Below are positions 1-7,161 of a stretch of DNA of 33,443 bases, one piece after another. The position numbers and the translations under genes were made by a program. The DNA comes from an uncultured Lachnospiraceae bacterium (lineage in GTDB: Bacteria > Bacillota > Clostridia > Lachnospirales > Lachnospiraceae), in contig CAJJYZ010000027.1 of NCBI GenBank assembly GCA_905197485.1, positions 1 to 33,443 on the forward strand, written 5' to 3'. Each line of letters begins with the position of its first letter. The stretch's first letter is position 1. The notes beneath the pieces are model-generated. The model made no database searches. It was given only the letters and a program-made list of their open reading frames with translations, and had not been told where the DNA came from.

Positions 1-10
1 ATTTTGAACG

Positions 11-34
11 AAAAGTCCTCTTTTTCCGTAGAGG
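11..34 (-). terminator. Possible lexA terminator
   Basis: Reading the minus strand downstream of lexA, CCTCT and AGAGG form a 5-bp stem (34-30 with 21-17) around an 8-base loop, followed by AC and then TTTT. The stem is short, so this is a modest candidate for Rho-independent termination of lexA. The rest of bases 1-114 holds nothing else I can support. Confidence 0.45.
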
Positions 35-114
35 CAGTTATTTCACAGCCCCCTCGTTTTTATTTTTATACGATAATCTGTGCATAACTTATGCTGAAAA
101 GCTTTTCCTTCTTA

Positions 115-732
115 TTATTTCATAAAGCGGAATACACCGATGACCTTACCAAGAATAGACACATCAGACACGATAATCGGTTCCATCGTATCGTTTTCCG
201 GCTGAAGACGATACACGCCTTCCTCTTTATAGAATGTCTTAACTGTTGCACCGTCTTCGATGAGAGCAACGACCATATCCCCATTCTCTGCCGTCTCTTT
301 CTTCTCTACAAGCACATAATCGCCATCAAGAATTCCGGCATTTATCATGCTTTCTCCTTGTACCTGCAGCATGTAAGTCTGACTGTTCGGCATAAATTCT
401 GCAGGAATCGGGAAATATTCTTCGATGTTCTCCTGGGCGAGAAGCGGTTCTCCGGCCGCAACACGACCGATAATCGGTACCTGTACCATCTCGCGTCTTG
501 TGAGATTAAAATTATCGTCCATAATCTCGATTGCGCGAGGCTTCGTAGGGTCTCTGCGGATATAGCCATTCTTCTCCAACGTCTCCAGATGAGAGTGAAC
601 AGAAGAAGTAGATTTCAAATTCACAGCCTCGCAAATCTCACGCACTGCCGGCGGATATCCTCTCTCCAGAATCTGCGACTTAATGTATTCTAAAATTTCT
701 AATTGTTTTGTAGTTATCTTACCGTATGACAT
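115..732 (-). CDS. lexA: LexA, SOS transcriptional repressor
   Basis: LexA represses DNA-damage genes and cleaves itself when RecA filaments form. The 205-aa product has full family length. An N-terminal winged-helix domain (about 1-65) is followed by a S24 autoprotease domain with the Ala-Gly cleavage site in VAAGEP (A93-G94), nucleophile Ser128 in GESM and catalytic Lys165. The start is supported by GGGGAGG placed 7 bases before ATG. A minus-strand sigma-A-like promoter upstream overlaps a LexA-box-like palindrome, so autorepression is likely. It is divergent from a YneA-like gene, as lexA and yneA are in Bacillus. Identity is secure from motifs, length and neighbours. Confidence 0.97.
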   Translation of the reverse strand: MSYGKITTKQLEILEYIKSQILERGYPPAVREICEAVNLKSTSSVHSHLETLEKNGYIRRDPTKPRAIEIMDDNFNLTRREMVQVPIIGRVAAGEPLLAQENIEEYFPIPAEFMPNSQTYMLQVQGESMINAGILDGDYVLVEKKETAENGDMVVALIEDGATVKTFYKEEGVYRLQPENDTMEPIIVSDVSILGKVIGVFRFMK

Positions 733-776
733 AGAATTTCCTCCCCATATATATTACGTAACGAGATATTATTTAT

Positions 777-805
777 ATTTTAGCATATTCATGCCAAAAA
801 TGCAA
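777..805 (-). promoter_or_regulatory. lexA promoter
   Basis: On the minus strand TTGCAT (805-800) and TAAAAT (782-777) are separated by 17 bases, a good sigma-A match. The -35 end overlaps the LexA-box-like palindrome at 803-816, which fits autorepression. Transcription would start near 770, about 40 bases before the lexA start codon. Confidence 0.65.
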
Positions 806-816
806 ACAAATGTTTA
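803..816. promoter_or_regulatory. LexA box-like site 1
   Basis: CAAACAAATGTTTA matches the Gram-positive LexA consensus CGAACATATGTTCG at 10 of 14 positions. It overlaps the lexA -35 element, so it is the likely autorepression operator. Confidence 0.55.
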
Positions 817-829
817 GAAAATATGTTCG
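816..829. promoter_or_regulatory. LexA box-like site 2
   Basis: AGAAAATATGTTCG matches the CGAACATATGTTCG consensus at 12 of 14 positions, the best right half-site in the region. It sits back to back with site 1 and could serve both divergent promoters. Confidence 0.6.
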
Positions 830-848
830 ATTTTTATTGCCTATTCTA

Positions 849-877
849 TTGACAAACATTTGTTCTTGTTGTATGAT
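849..877 (+). promoter_or_regulatory. Promoter of the YneA-like gene
   Basis: TTGACA (849-854) and TATGAT (872-877) with 17-base spacing form a near-consensus sigma-A promoter reading toward the gene at 975. A LexA-box-like palindrome at 853-866 begins inside the -35 and fills the spacer, as expected for a promoter that is strong but held off by LexA. Confidence 0.85.
853..866. promoter_or_regulatory. LexA box-like site 3 within a promoter
   Basis: CAAACATTTGTTCT matches the Gram-positive LexA consensus at 11 of 14 positions. It lies between the -35 and -10 of the rightward promoter, where bound repressor would exclude RNA polymerase. Confidence 0.7.
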
Positions 878-904
878 ATGGATAAAGAAAAGGAACTGAT
901 GTTC

Positions 905-918
905 GCAACAGATGTTCG
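905..918. promoter_or_regulatory. LexA box-like site 4
   Basis: GCAACAGATGTTCG matches the LexA consensus at 11 of 14 positions with a perfect right half-site. It lies just downstream of the expected transcription start of the 975 gene, a position that can act as a roadblock operator. Confidence 0.5.
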
Positions 919-974
919 ATAGAAAGCTGCAACAGAGTAATACGAATACACAGAAGATATGAGGAGGACGTACC

Positions 975-1340
975 ATGGAGAAGAAACAGACACGCCATAT
1001 GAGAAGGAATAGGAGACTGGTGATTTTTAAGAGAAGAGTCATTTTATTTCTATTTATGATTGGACTTGCAATCGTCGGAAGTTTGCAGATATGTGGGCTT
1101 TCCAGTCATGCGCATGGAAGCATATCGGAAGAGCCCGTAGCCTTTAAGTACTATAAAAGCGTCGAAATCAAGGAAGGCGATACGTTATGGGGAATTGCCG
1201 AGCAATATATGACGGAAGAATATCATTCTATCTATGAATATATAGATGAACTGAAAGAGATTAATCAGCTGACAAGCGACGATATCCAGTCTGCAAAATA
1301 TTTGACTGTCGTATATTACGATTCGGATTTTCGCTTATAG
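975..1340 (+). CDS. YneA-like SOS cell-division inhibitor (TM + LysM)
   Basis: This 121-aa protein has a basic N-terminus (about 1-18), one hydrophobic membrane segment (about 18-39) and a LysM domain beginning VEIKEGDTLWGIAEQY. In Bacillus, YneA has the same layout, is divergent from lexA, and delays septation during DNA damage from outside the membrane. GAGGAGG lies 7 bases before the ATG. The LexA-box-covered promoter upstream supports SOS control directly from sequence. The division-inhibitor role is inferred from architecture and position, since primary sequence in this family is poorly conserved. A generic LysM cell-wall protein is the alternative. Confidence 0.85.
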   Translation: MEKKQTRHMRRNRRLVIFKRRVILFLFMIGLAIVGSLQICGLSSHAHGSISEEPVAFKYYKSVEIKEGDTLWGIAEQYMTEEYHSIYEYIDELKEINQLTSDDIQSAKYLTVVYYDSDFRL

Positions 1341-1442
1341 AATCCAAAGAGTAATTTATAAGAAATTATTGAGAATAGAAATGGGACATTCCAATTTCAT
1401 ATACATCCGGAAAGCACATGGCAAAGCATACAAACTCCATAA

Positions 1443-1487
1443 AATTACTATTTGAAGAAGAATTTTTCTGAAGATAGTAATTCTTTT
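1443..1487 (+). terminator. Hairpin after the YneA-like gene
   Basis: AATTACTAT (1443-1451) and ATAGTAATT (1474-1482) form an AT-rich stem with an inner imperfect AGAA/TTCT pairing, followed by TTCTTTT. It may terminate the YneA-like transcript. It is weak in GC and lies about 100 bases past the stop codon. The remainder of 1341-1610 contains only a candidate promoter for the next gene. Confidence 0.4.
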
Positions 1488-1532
1488 AGATGAATATATC
1501 TATACGACAAATACCGATTTTTCCAATAGATA

Positions 1533-1561
1533 TAGACATTTTACGGATTCTGTGATAATAT
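1533..1561 (+). promoter_or_regulatory. Candidate promoter of the XerS-like gene
   Basis: TAGACA (1533-1538) and TAATAT (1556-1561) are spaced by 17 bases upstream of the recombinase start. An overlapping TGTGATAAT could be an extended -10 instead. No LexA-like palindrome is visible here. Confidence 0.4.
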
Positions 1562-1610
1562 TTACATAGATTCTCTCATTCTAATACTTTTTAACACTTG
1601 GAGGAACTTT

Positions 1611-2678
1611 ATGGGAAAAGACATAAAAACATATCAGGAACAGACTTATATCGATAACACACTGCGCCTCCGCGACGTTTTAAATACAATGCCGCCGTTT
1701 GTCAAAGATTATTTTCGAGCCATCGAACCGACAACCTCTGCGCGGACAAGAATTTCTTACGCTTACGATATCCGGGTATTTTTCCGCTTCCTGATTGCCA
1801 ATAACCCTGTTTATAAAGATTATACGCTGGATATGTTCGAACTCAAGGATTTGGAACAGATTGAGCCTGTGGATATCGAGGAATATCAAGAATATTTAAA
1901 AGTTTATCAGAGCAACGACAAACATATAACAAACAAGGAACAAGGGCTTTCCAGGAAAATGTCCGCCCTTCGCAGTTTCTATGCCTATTACTTCAAAAGG
2001 CAGGCGATTCAGAAGAATCCTACGCTTTTTGTCGATATGCCGAAAATACACGATAAGGCAATCATACGGCTTGATATCGATGAAGTTGCCATGCTTCTCG
2101 ATTATGTGGAGGAATGCGGCGATAAATTGACTGGCCAGCGAAAGGTCTATTATGAAAAAAACAAGTCCAGAGACCTGGCGATTCTTACTTTATTATTAGG
2201 AACAGGTATTCGAGTTTCCGAATGTGTCGGGTTGGATTTGCAGGACGTAGATTTTAAAAACAATGGAATTAAGGTCACGCGAAAAGGTGGAAGTGAAATG
2301 GTTGTATACTTCGGAGAAGAAGTCCGAAACGCTTTATTGAATTATATGGAAGGTCCAAGAGCCTCTGCTACTCCCCTGCCCGACCATGAAAATGCCCTGT
2401 TTCTCTCGACGCAGAGGAAGCGTATCGGTGTGCAGGCCGTAGAAAATATGGTGAAAAAATATGCCAGAGATGTGACTCCAAACAAGAAGATTACGCCTCA
2501 TAAGCTTCGCAGTACCTACGGAACGACATTATACAAAGAAACCGGTGATATTTACCTTGTGGCGGACGTTTTAGGTCATAAGGATGTGAACACGACGAAA
2601 AAACATTATGCTGCTATCGGAGACGACAGACGCCGTCAGGCAGCCTCCGCGGTCAAATTGCGGGAATCCTTGGAATAA
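1611..2678 (+). CDS. Tyrosine recombinase, XerS-like architecture
   Basis: Site-specific recombinase of 355 aa. An N-terminal SAM-like core-binding domain (about 25-150) precedes the catalytic domain with R201 (GTGIRVSE), K225 (VTRKGG), H297/R300 (PHKLR), H323 (LGHKD) and nucleophile Y333. The length and the stretches NKSRDLAILTLLL, VTRKGG and ITPHKLR resemble streptococcal XerS, a single recombinase that resolves chromosome dimers, more than the roughly 300-aa XerC/XerD. That comparison is from memory. GGAGG lies 6 bases before ATG. It follows the SOS division inhibitor but probably has its own promoter. Alternatives are a XerC/D paralogue or a domesticated integrase. Confidence 0.88.
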   Translation: MGKDIKTYQEQTYIDNTLRLRDVLNTMPPFVKDYFRAIEPTTSARTRISYAYDIRVFFRFLIANNPVYKDYTLDMFELKDLEQIEPVDIEEYQEYLKVYQSNDKHITNKEQGLSRKMSALRSFYAYYFKRQAIQKNPTLFVDMPKIHDKAIIRLDIDEVAMLLDYVEECGDKLTGQRKVYYEKNKSRDLAILTLLLGTGIRVSECVGLDLQDVDFKNNGIKVTRKGGSEMVVYFGEEVRNALLNYMEGPRASATPLPDHENALFLSTQRKRIGVQAVENMVKKYARDVTPNKKITPHKLRSTYGTTLYKETGDIYLVADVLGHKDVNTTKKHYAAIGDDRRRQAASAVKLRESLE

Positions 2679-2692
2679 ATCAAAGAACTGCT

Positions 2693-2736
2693 CCTCTTCC
2701 GCTTCTATTATATCTATATCTTATAAGCGGAAGAGG
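2693..2736. terminator. Terminator hairpin between convergent genes
   Basis: A perfect 12-bp stem, CCTCTTCCGCTT (2693-2704) with AAGCGGAAGAGG (2725-2736), surrounds a 20-base AT-rich loop. It lies between the convergent recombinase and dtd genes and may act in both directions. T-tracts on either side are weak, so efficiency is uncertain. Confidence 0.7.
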
Positions 2737-2746
2737 ATAAGAGATT

Positions 2747-3193
2747 TTATAAATCTCTGGAATCCAATAGAATCGTAAAAGGTCCGTCATTGAGAAGTTC
2801 TACCTTCATATCGGCGCCAAATTCTCCCCGCTCGACAACAGGAACCGATTTCTTACATTCTTGAATAATATATTCATACATTTCATTTGCCATATCCGGA
2901 GCTCCTGCCTCGATAAAGCTTGGACGGTACCCTTTCTTACAATTTGCATAGAGTGTAAACTGGGATACGAGGAGTAAAGAACCGTTTACATCTGCAAGCG
3001 ATAGGTTTGTCTTTCCGTTCTCATCTTCGAAAATACGAAGTCCCACCAGTTTTTTTACTAATTTATCCGCGATTTCTTTCGTATCATCATTCGATACGCC
3101 AATCAGTACAAGAAATCCCTTTTCAATTTTTCCGATGACAGTTTCATCGACTGTGACGGACGCATGTTTGACACGTTGAATTACAAATTTCAT
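2747..3193 (-). CDS. dtd: D-aminoacyl-tRNA deacylase
   Basis: Hydrolyses D-aminoacyl-tRNA, recycling tRNA mischarged with D-amino acids. The 148-aa product has typical family length. It carries the active-site motif SQFTLYA (77-83) and the Gly-cis-Pro motif in NDGPFT (G137-P138), which rejects L-amino acids. An in-frame ATG at 3226 would sit almost at the transcription start of the promoter described here. The ATG at 3193, with GGAAGGAG before it and the family-typical MKFVIQRV, is therefore chosen. It is monocistronic and convergent with the recombinase. Confidence 0.96.
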   Translation of the reverse strand: MKFVIQRVKHASVTVDETVIGKIEKGFLVLIGVSNDDTKEIADKLVKKLVGLRIFEDENGKTNLSLADVNGSLLLVSQFTLYANCKKGYRPSFIEAGAPDMANEMYEYIIQECKKSVPVVERGEFGADMKVELLNDGPFTILLDSRDL

Positions 3194-3231
3194 GCCTATT
3201 CTCCTTCCTTTTTTCCAATTACTCATAGCAT

Positions 3232-3260
3232 ATTATAGCAAAGCGGCTTTCGTTTCTCAA
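3232..3260 (-). promoter_or_regulatory. dtd promoter
   Basis: On the minus strand TTGAGA (3260-3255), 17 bases, then TATAAT (3237-3232) with an extended-10 TGC. This is a strong sigma-A promoter about 40 bases upstream of the chosen dtd start. Confidence 0.85.
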
Positions 3261-3282
3261 GGAGCTTCTGCGAGAAAAATAC

Positions 3283-3311
3283 TTGCTTTTTTTTCAAAAA
3301 TAAGATAACAT
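3283..3311 (+). promoter_or_regulatory. Candidate promoter of the TtcA-like gene
   Basis: TTGCTT (3283-3288), 17 bases, then TAACAT (3306-3311), about 35 bases before the ttcA-like start. The match is moderate, but it is the only good candidate in this divergent intergenic region. Confidence 0.4.
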
Positions 3312-3346
3312 ATGTTAGATATTAAATAAACAAAGGCGGAAGGAAT

Positions 3347-4090
3347 ATGAAATTACAACAATTATTGAGTTATACACGAAAAGCGGTAGATGAGTACCAA
3401 ATGATTGAAGAAGGAGACCATATTGCAGTCGGCATTTCCGGCGGAAAAGACAGTCTGACTCTTCTCTATGCGCTCCATGGCCTGAAACGCTTCTATCCGA
3501 AGAAATTTGAGTTGAGCGCCATTACGGTTGACCTCGGCTATTCGGAGACGGATTTCACCCCTGTCGTGCGTCTCTGTGAAGAACTGGGTGTCCCGTATCA
3601 CATTGTACAGACGGATATTGCCCATATTCTCTTCGAAGAGCGAAAGGAAGCGAATCCTTGCTCTCTCTGTGCAAAAATGAGAAAAGGCGCATTGAATGAA
3701 GCGGTAAAAGAAATGGGATGCAATAAGGTTGCATATGCGCATCACAAGGACGATATCATCGAGACCATGCTTCTTTCTCTCATTTTCGAAGGAAGATTCC
3801 ATTCTTTCTCTCCGAAGACATACCTGGACCGAATGGATTTGACTGTTATTCGTCCTATGATGTTTGTAGATGAAGCAGATGTCATCGGGTTCATGCACAA
3901 ATATGAACTTCCGGTTGTGAAAAGCAAATGTCCGGTTGATGGTCATACAAAACGTCAGTATGCAAAAGAACTTGTAAAAGAACTGAACGAAGAACACCGC
4001 GGCGCAAAAGAGCGGATGTTTACCGCTATTTTAAACGGAAATATCAGCGGATGGCCGGAACGTTTTCCGAATACGCGAAGCCAGGCGTAA
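3347..4090 (+). CDS. TtcA-type tRNA 2-thiocytidine synthetase
   Basis: PP-loop ATPase of the TtcA/TilS superfamily, 247 aa. The ATP-binding PP-loop SGGKDS is at 31-36, a CxxC (C105, C108) follows the NPCSLC motif, and a third cysteine occurs in KCPVDGH. That cysteine pattern is expected for the TtcA group, which uses an iron-sulfur cluster and sulfur donor to thiolate C32 of certain tRNAs. GGCGGAAGG precedes ATG. The gene stands alone between a divergent dtd and a strong terminator. Substrate assignment to C32 is by family; a related tRNA thiolase of the CTU/TtuA group is possible. Confidence 0.88.
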   Translation: MKLQQLLSYTRKAVDEYQMIEEGDHIAVGISGGKDSLTLLYALHGLKRFYPKKFELSAITVDLGYSETDFTPVVRLCEELGVPYHIVQTDIAHILFEERKEANPCSLCAKMRKGALNEAVKEMGCNKVAYAHHKDDIIETMLLSLIFEGRFHSFSPKTYLDRMDLTVIRPMMFVDEADVIGFMHKYELPVVKSKCPVDGHTKRQYAKELVKELNEEHRGAKERMFTAILNGNISGWPERFPNTRSQA

Positions 4091-4103
4091 TATCAGAGTA
4101 TAG

Positions 4104-4145
4104 AGAAACTGGACAAATATTTCTATCCGTATCTGTCCAGTTTCT
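4104..4145. terminator. Bidirectional terminator, ttcA-like / cytidylate-kinase-like
   Basis: AGAAACTGGACA (4104-4115) pairs perfectly with TGTCCAGTTTCT (4134-4145) around an 18-base loop, followed by TTTCTTACTT on the plus strand. It sits between two convergent genes and has pyrimidine-rich tails on both sides. Confidence 0.85.
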
Positions 4146-4169
4146 TTCTTACTTATCTTAATCATTCTT

Positions 4170-4814
4170 TTAAATTTTTTTATTTTTTACGGTACTTCTC
4201 ATCTCGGCATACGTAATGATTGCATCTGCAGTTCCTTGAATTCCAAGCTTTGAACTATCCAGACAAAGCTCATAACTTTCTGCAGCTCCCCACTTTTTAT
4301 TCGTATAATAATTGTAATATGTCGCACGTTTCTTATCGGACTTTAGAATCATATCTTTTGCTTTTACGTCTGTCAAATCATATAGGCGTGCAATTCGCCG
4401 AATTCTTGCATCCAGACTTGCATGAATAAAAACGCTCATGCAGTTCGCATACGACTCCAACGCATAATCTGCACATCTTCCGACTAAAATGCATGGTCCT
4501 TCATTTGCAATTTTCCGAATGGCGTCAAACTGAGCCAAAAATACTTTGTGGTTCAGAGGCATATCCATATAGGTATTCGGTGAATAACCCATCGAATATG
4601 TATCCATGACAAGCGAGTACAAAAAACTGTTCGTCGGCTTCTCATCATGACTTTCAAAAAGTTCCTGACAGATACCACTATCTTTTGCTGCTACTGCAAG
4701 CATCTCCTTGTCATATACCGGAATACCAAGCTTCTCTGAGACTGTACTTGCAATTTCCCGTCCACCACTTCCAAATTGTCTTCCAATCGTAATAATTGTA
4801 TTCATTTCTTTCAT
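4170..4814 (-). CDS. Cytidylate kinase-like family protein
   Basis: The 214-aa product belongs to the AAK6/cytidylate-kinase-like P-loop family common in Clostridia. The N-terminus ITIGRQFGSGGREIA holds the glycine-rich nucleotide loop, and LVGRCADYAL and the RIRRIARLYDL region match the lid/core of these kinases. This group is distinct from canonical Cmk, and its substrate is not established. An upstream in-frame ATG exists at 4844, but AAAAGGAG is placed correctly for the ATG at 4814, giving MKEMNTIITIG. It has its own promoter and is not part of the rluD operon. Confidence 0.85.
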   Translation of the reverse strand: MKEMNTIITIGRQFGSGGREIASTVSEKLGIPVYDKEMLAVAAKDSGICQELFESHDEKPTNSFLYSLVMDTYSMGYSPNTYMDMPLNHKVFLAQFDAIRKIANEGPCILVGRCADYALESYANCMSVFIHASLDARIRRIARLYDLTDVKAKDMILKSDKKRATYYNYYTNKKWGAAESYELCLDSSKLGIQGTADAIITYAEMRSTVKNKKI

Positions 4815-4867
4815 GATTGTCACGCTCCTTTTCATCAATTGCACTGATACAACCGATTTATAAAACT

Positions 4868-4896
4868 ATTATATAACAACCAGGAAAAAAAGTATA
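4868..4896 (-). promoter_or_regulatory. Promoter of the cytidylate-kinase-like gene
   Basis: A perfect TATAAT (4873-4868) lies 17 bases downstream of a weak TATACT -35 on the minus strand, 54 bases before the chosen start codon. Confidence 0.5.
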
Positions 4897-4914
4897 TGTT
4901 TTCAGATAAAAATT

Positions 4915-5835
4915 CTATGAAATTTTCTCTAATTTTTCCAAAAGATTTGTGAAATACTCCGGAAGCGGCGCATCTATCTCCAAATATTCTCCGGTTACCG
5001 GATGATGGATTCCAAGTATCTTGGCATGGAGCGTCTGTCCCTGCAACGGAAACGGACATTTCGAAGGGCCATAGACCGTATCTCCGAGAAGGGGGTGATG
5101 AATACTCGCCATATGGACACGAATCTGGTGTGTCCGTCCGGTTTCCAACTGACATTCCACATAAGTGAACTTGGAAAATCGTTTCAGAACCCTATAGTGC
5201 GTAACCGCAGGTTTTCCGTTTTTATGATTGATGCACATCTTTTTCCGGTCAATCGGGTGACGGCCAATCGGTCCTTCAATCGTTCCCTCATCCTCAGAAA
5301 TCACGCCATGGACGATGGCATGATAGACACGCTTCATATCGTGTACTTTAAACTGCTCTGCCATTTTCTGATGCGCGGTATCGTTTTTACAGACAAGAAT
5401 GGAACCTGTCGTATCCATATCAATTCGATGCACAATCCCCGGTCGCATCACGCCGTTAATGCCTGACAAATCTTCTTTACAATAATACATCAAGGCATTG
5501 ACAAGCGTACCGGAATAATGACCGGCAGCCGGATGTACAACCATGCCTTTCGGCTTATTGACAATTAAGATATCCGTATCCTCGTAAAGCACATCGAGCG
5601 GAATATTTTCCGGAACGATATCCGGCTCTTTTAATTCCGGAATGACAACGGTTACCGAATCTCCGGCAGAGACTTTGTAATTCGCCTTTACCGGACGCTC
5701 ATTCACAAAAATCTGTTGTTCTTTCATCAACTTTTGAATATAGGAACGGGAAAGCGTTGGAATCTTTTCCGCAAGCAGACGGTCAATCCGCTTCTGATTC
5801 TCGTTCTCTGCGATTTGAAATCTTTCTTCCTGCAT
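4915..5835 (-). CDS. rluD: RluA/RluD-family 23S rRNA pseudouridine synthase
   Basis: Converts uridines in structured rRNA to pseudouridine. The 306-aa product has an N-terminal S4 RNA-binding domain (about 15-65) and a catalytic domain with motif HRIDMDTTG (136-144), in which D139 is the nucleophile. The ETGRTHQIRVH motif and full length place it with RluD. It is the last gene of the operon, 3 bases after lspA, an order common in Firmicutes. RluD-type specificity is assigned by family and context; exact target uridines cannot be read from sequence. Confidence 0.93.
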   Translation of the reverse strand: MQEERFQIAENENQKRIDRLLAEKIPTLSRSYIQKLMKEQQIFVNERPVKANYKVSAGDSVTVVIPELKEPDIVPENIPLDVLYEDTDILIVNKPKGMVVHPAAGHYSGTLVNALMYYCKEDLSGINGVMRPGIVHRIDMDTTGSILVCKNDTAHQKMAEQFKVHDMKRVYHAIVHGVISEDEGTIEGPIGRHPIDRKKMCINHKNGKPAVTHYRVLKRFSKFTYVECQLETGRTHQIRVHMASIHHPLLGDTVYGPSKCPFPLQGQTLHAKILGIHHPVTGEYLEIDAPLPEYFTNLLEKLEKIS

Positions 5836-5838
5836 AAT

Positions 5839-6366
5839 CTATCCTTTATTTCGATTCATTCTTCTAAAACTCAAAATATCATCCAGCTCATTTTCCGTAT
5901 AGACAAAAAGAATCAATACTGCCAGCATAATCACTCCCACGACAACAAAAATATCCGCCACGTTGAAAATCGGAAAATCTATGAGTGAAAAATAAAAAAA
6001 GTCAACAACATAGCCCAGTCTTACGCGGTCAATCAGATTCCCGATTGCTCCTGTTACAATCAACGCGCTGCAAATGTGGAGTGGAAGGAATCTCTTGTTT
6101 GTCGGAAGCTTGATATAAAGCATCAGAATCATGAAGATTATAAACACAAAGCTTACAATGAAGAACCATCGTTGATTCTGCATAATTCCAAACGCCGCAC
6201 CCCTGTTTTCCAGATAATGCAGTTCAAACACATGGTGAATGATTACGTGCGGCTCCTTGTCTTTCAAATATATGACTGCCAAAAATTTTGTAAATTGGTC
6301 AAACAAAATTCCTGCAATGACGGAAACTAAAGTGATTACATAATATTTTATCGGTTGTTTATTCAT
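5839..6366 (-). CDS. lspA: Lipoprotein signal peptidase II
   Basis: Membrane aspartyl protease that cleaves prolipoproteins before the lipid-modified cysteine. The 175-aa protein has four hydrophobic segments and the family signature NLIDRVRLGYVVDF...NVADIF, with catalytic aspartates D122 and D138 and the conserved N-R-G-A-A-F-G region. A longer frame starts at 6378, but it lacks a Shine-Dalgarno. GGTGAG just before the ATG at 6366 supports the shorter form. Likely substrates in this window include the S11 carboxypeptidase at 11.1-12.1 kb, which has a lipobox. Confidence 0.95.
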   Translation of the reverse strand: MNKQPIKYYVITLVSVIAGILFDQFTKFLAVIYLKDKEPHVIIHHVFELHYLENRGAAFGIMQNQRWFFIVSFVFIIFMILMLYIKLPTNKRFLPLHICSALIVTGAIGNLIDRVRLGYVVDFFYFSLIDFPIFNVADIFVVVGVIMLAVLILFVYTENELDDILSFRRMNRNKG

Positions 6367-6380
6367 AGCTCTCACCATCT

Positions 6381-7139
6381 TTAAATATATTTATATAAGG
6401 AAACGAAATAACGTCCTTTTTTTGTCTGTGATAGAATCCCCTGATATTTGAACCGCCCCATACCGCGAACAGAGATGATATCGCCTTCTTTGACCTGATA
6501 GCTGTTTGTTGTCATCAATTCCCCGTTTACAAAGACTTTTCCTCCCTCAATCAACGGTACGAGTCTGCTTCTGGATGAACCGAAAGCGAGGGAAAGAAGG
6601 CTGTCCAGCCGGACGGAAGCGATGCTCCCCGTTATCTCTTCATAGTTCGGAGTGTAAGTGAACTCCTGCTCTTCCACCGTAGTTACCATGACGGAAGTAT
6701 GCCGAATCCTCGTCAGATTCTCGCAGATAAAGGTTGCAAGCCCTTCCTGGATGAAGAGATACGCACATGTGTCCATCACAAGAATATCCCCGAGTTTGCT
6801 GCGCTCAATTCCGAGATTTAAGATAGCCCCCAGATAATCGCGATGATTCAAAGCCTCTGAGAATTTTCTCTGTAACGGTTCTATCTTCAAAATACGAATG
6901 GGATAAAAATGTGTATAATAAAGAGCATCAGGTAGAAATGCAACCATCTGACGCTCTGAATCATCGTATCCTCCGTAAGTTTCATACGTTGTATCGAACT
7001 CATCCTTCGGAGTCGTATGCAGAATATTCAGTTCATTCAAATTCAAAAAATCAGAATATGTAACAATCCCACGCCTGTAAGCTGTCTTCGATAATTCTAT
7101 CAGTCTCTTTTGTAACATGAATTCTTCTTTTTGCATCAT
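6381..7139 (-). CDS. ylmH: YlmH-like RNA-binding protein (S4 domain)
   Basis: The 252-aa protein has a C-terminal S4 RNA-binding domain (about 175-245; SLLSLAFGSSRSRLVPLIEGGKV region) and the conserved YlmH N-terminal domain. YlmH homologues associate with the ribosome or tRNA and have been tied to rescue of stalled ribosomes; the gene lies by tradition in the division cluster next to sepF. AGGAT precedes the start, and a second Met follows immediately. YlmG and DivIVA, which flank ylmH in Bacillus, are absent here, and lspA follows instead. Confidence 0.9.
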   Translation of the reverse strand: MMQKEEFMLQKRLIELSKTAYRRGIVTYSDFLNLNELNILHTTPKDEFDTTYETYGGYDDSERQMVAFLPDALYYTHFYPIRILKIEPLQRKFSEALNHRDYLGAILNLGIERSKLGDILVMDTCAYLFIQEGLATFICENLTRIRHTSVMVTTVEEQEFTYTPNYEEITGSIASVRLDSLLSLAFGSSRSRLVPLIEGGKVFVNGELMTTNSYQVKEGDIISVRGMGRFKYQGILSQTKKGRYFVSLYKYI

Positions 7140-7161
7140 ATAAATATCCTAACTCAATCCA

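Noticed and set aside
5002..5466. A 154-aa plus-strand open frame across rluD
   Set aside because: It is a shadow of the well-supported rluD frame, with no domain, promoter or ribosome-binding site.
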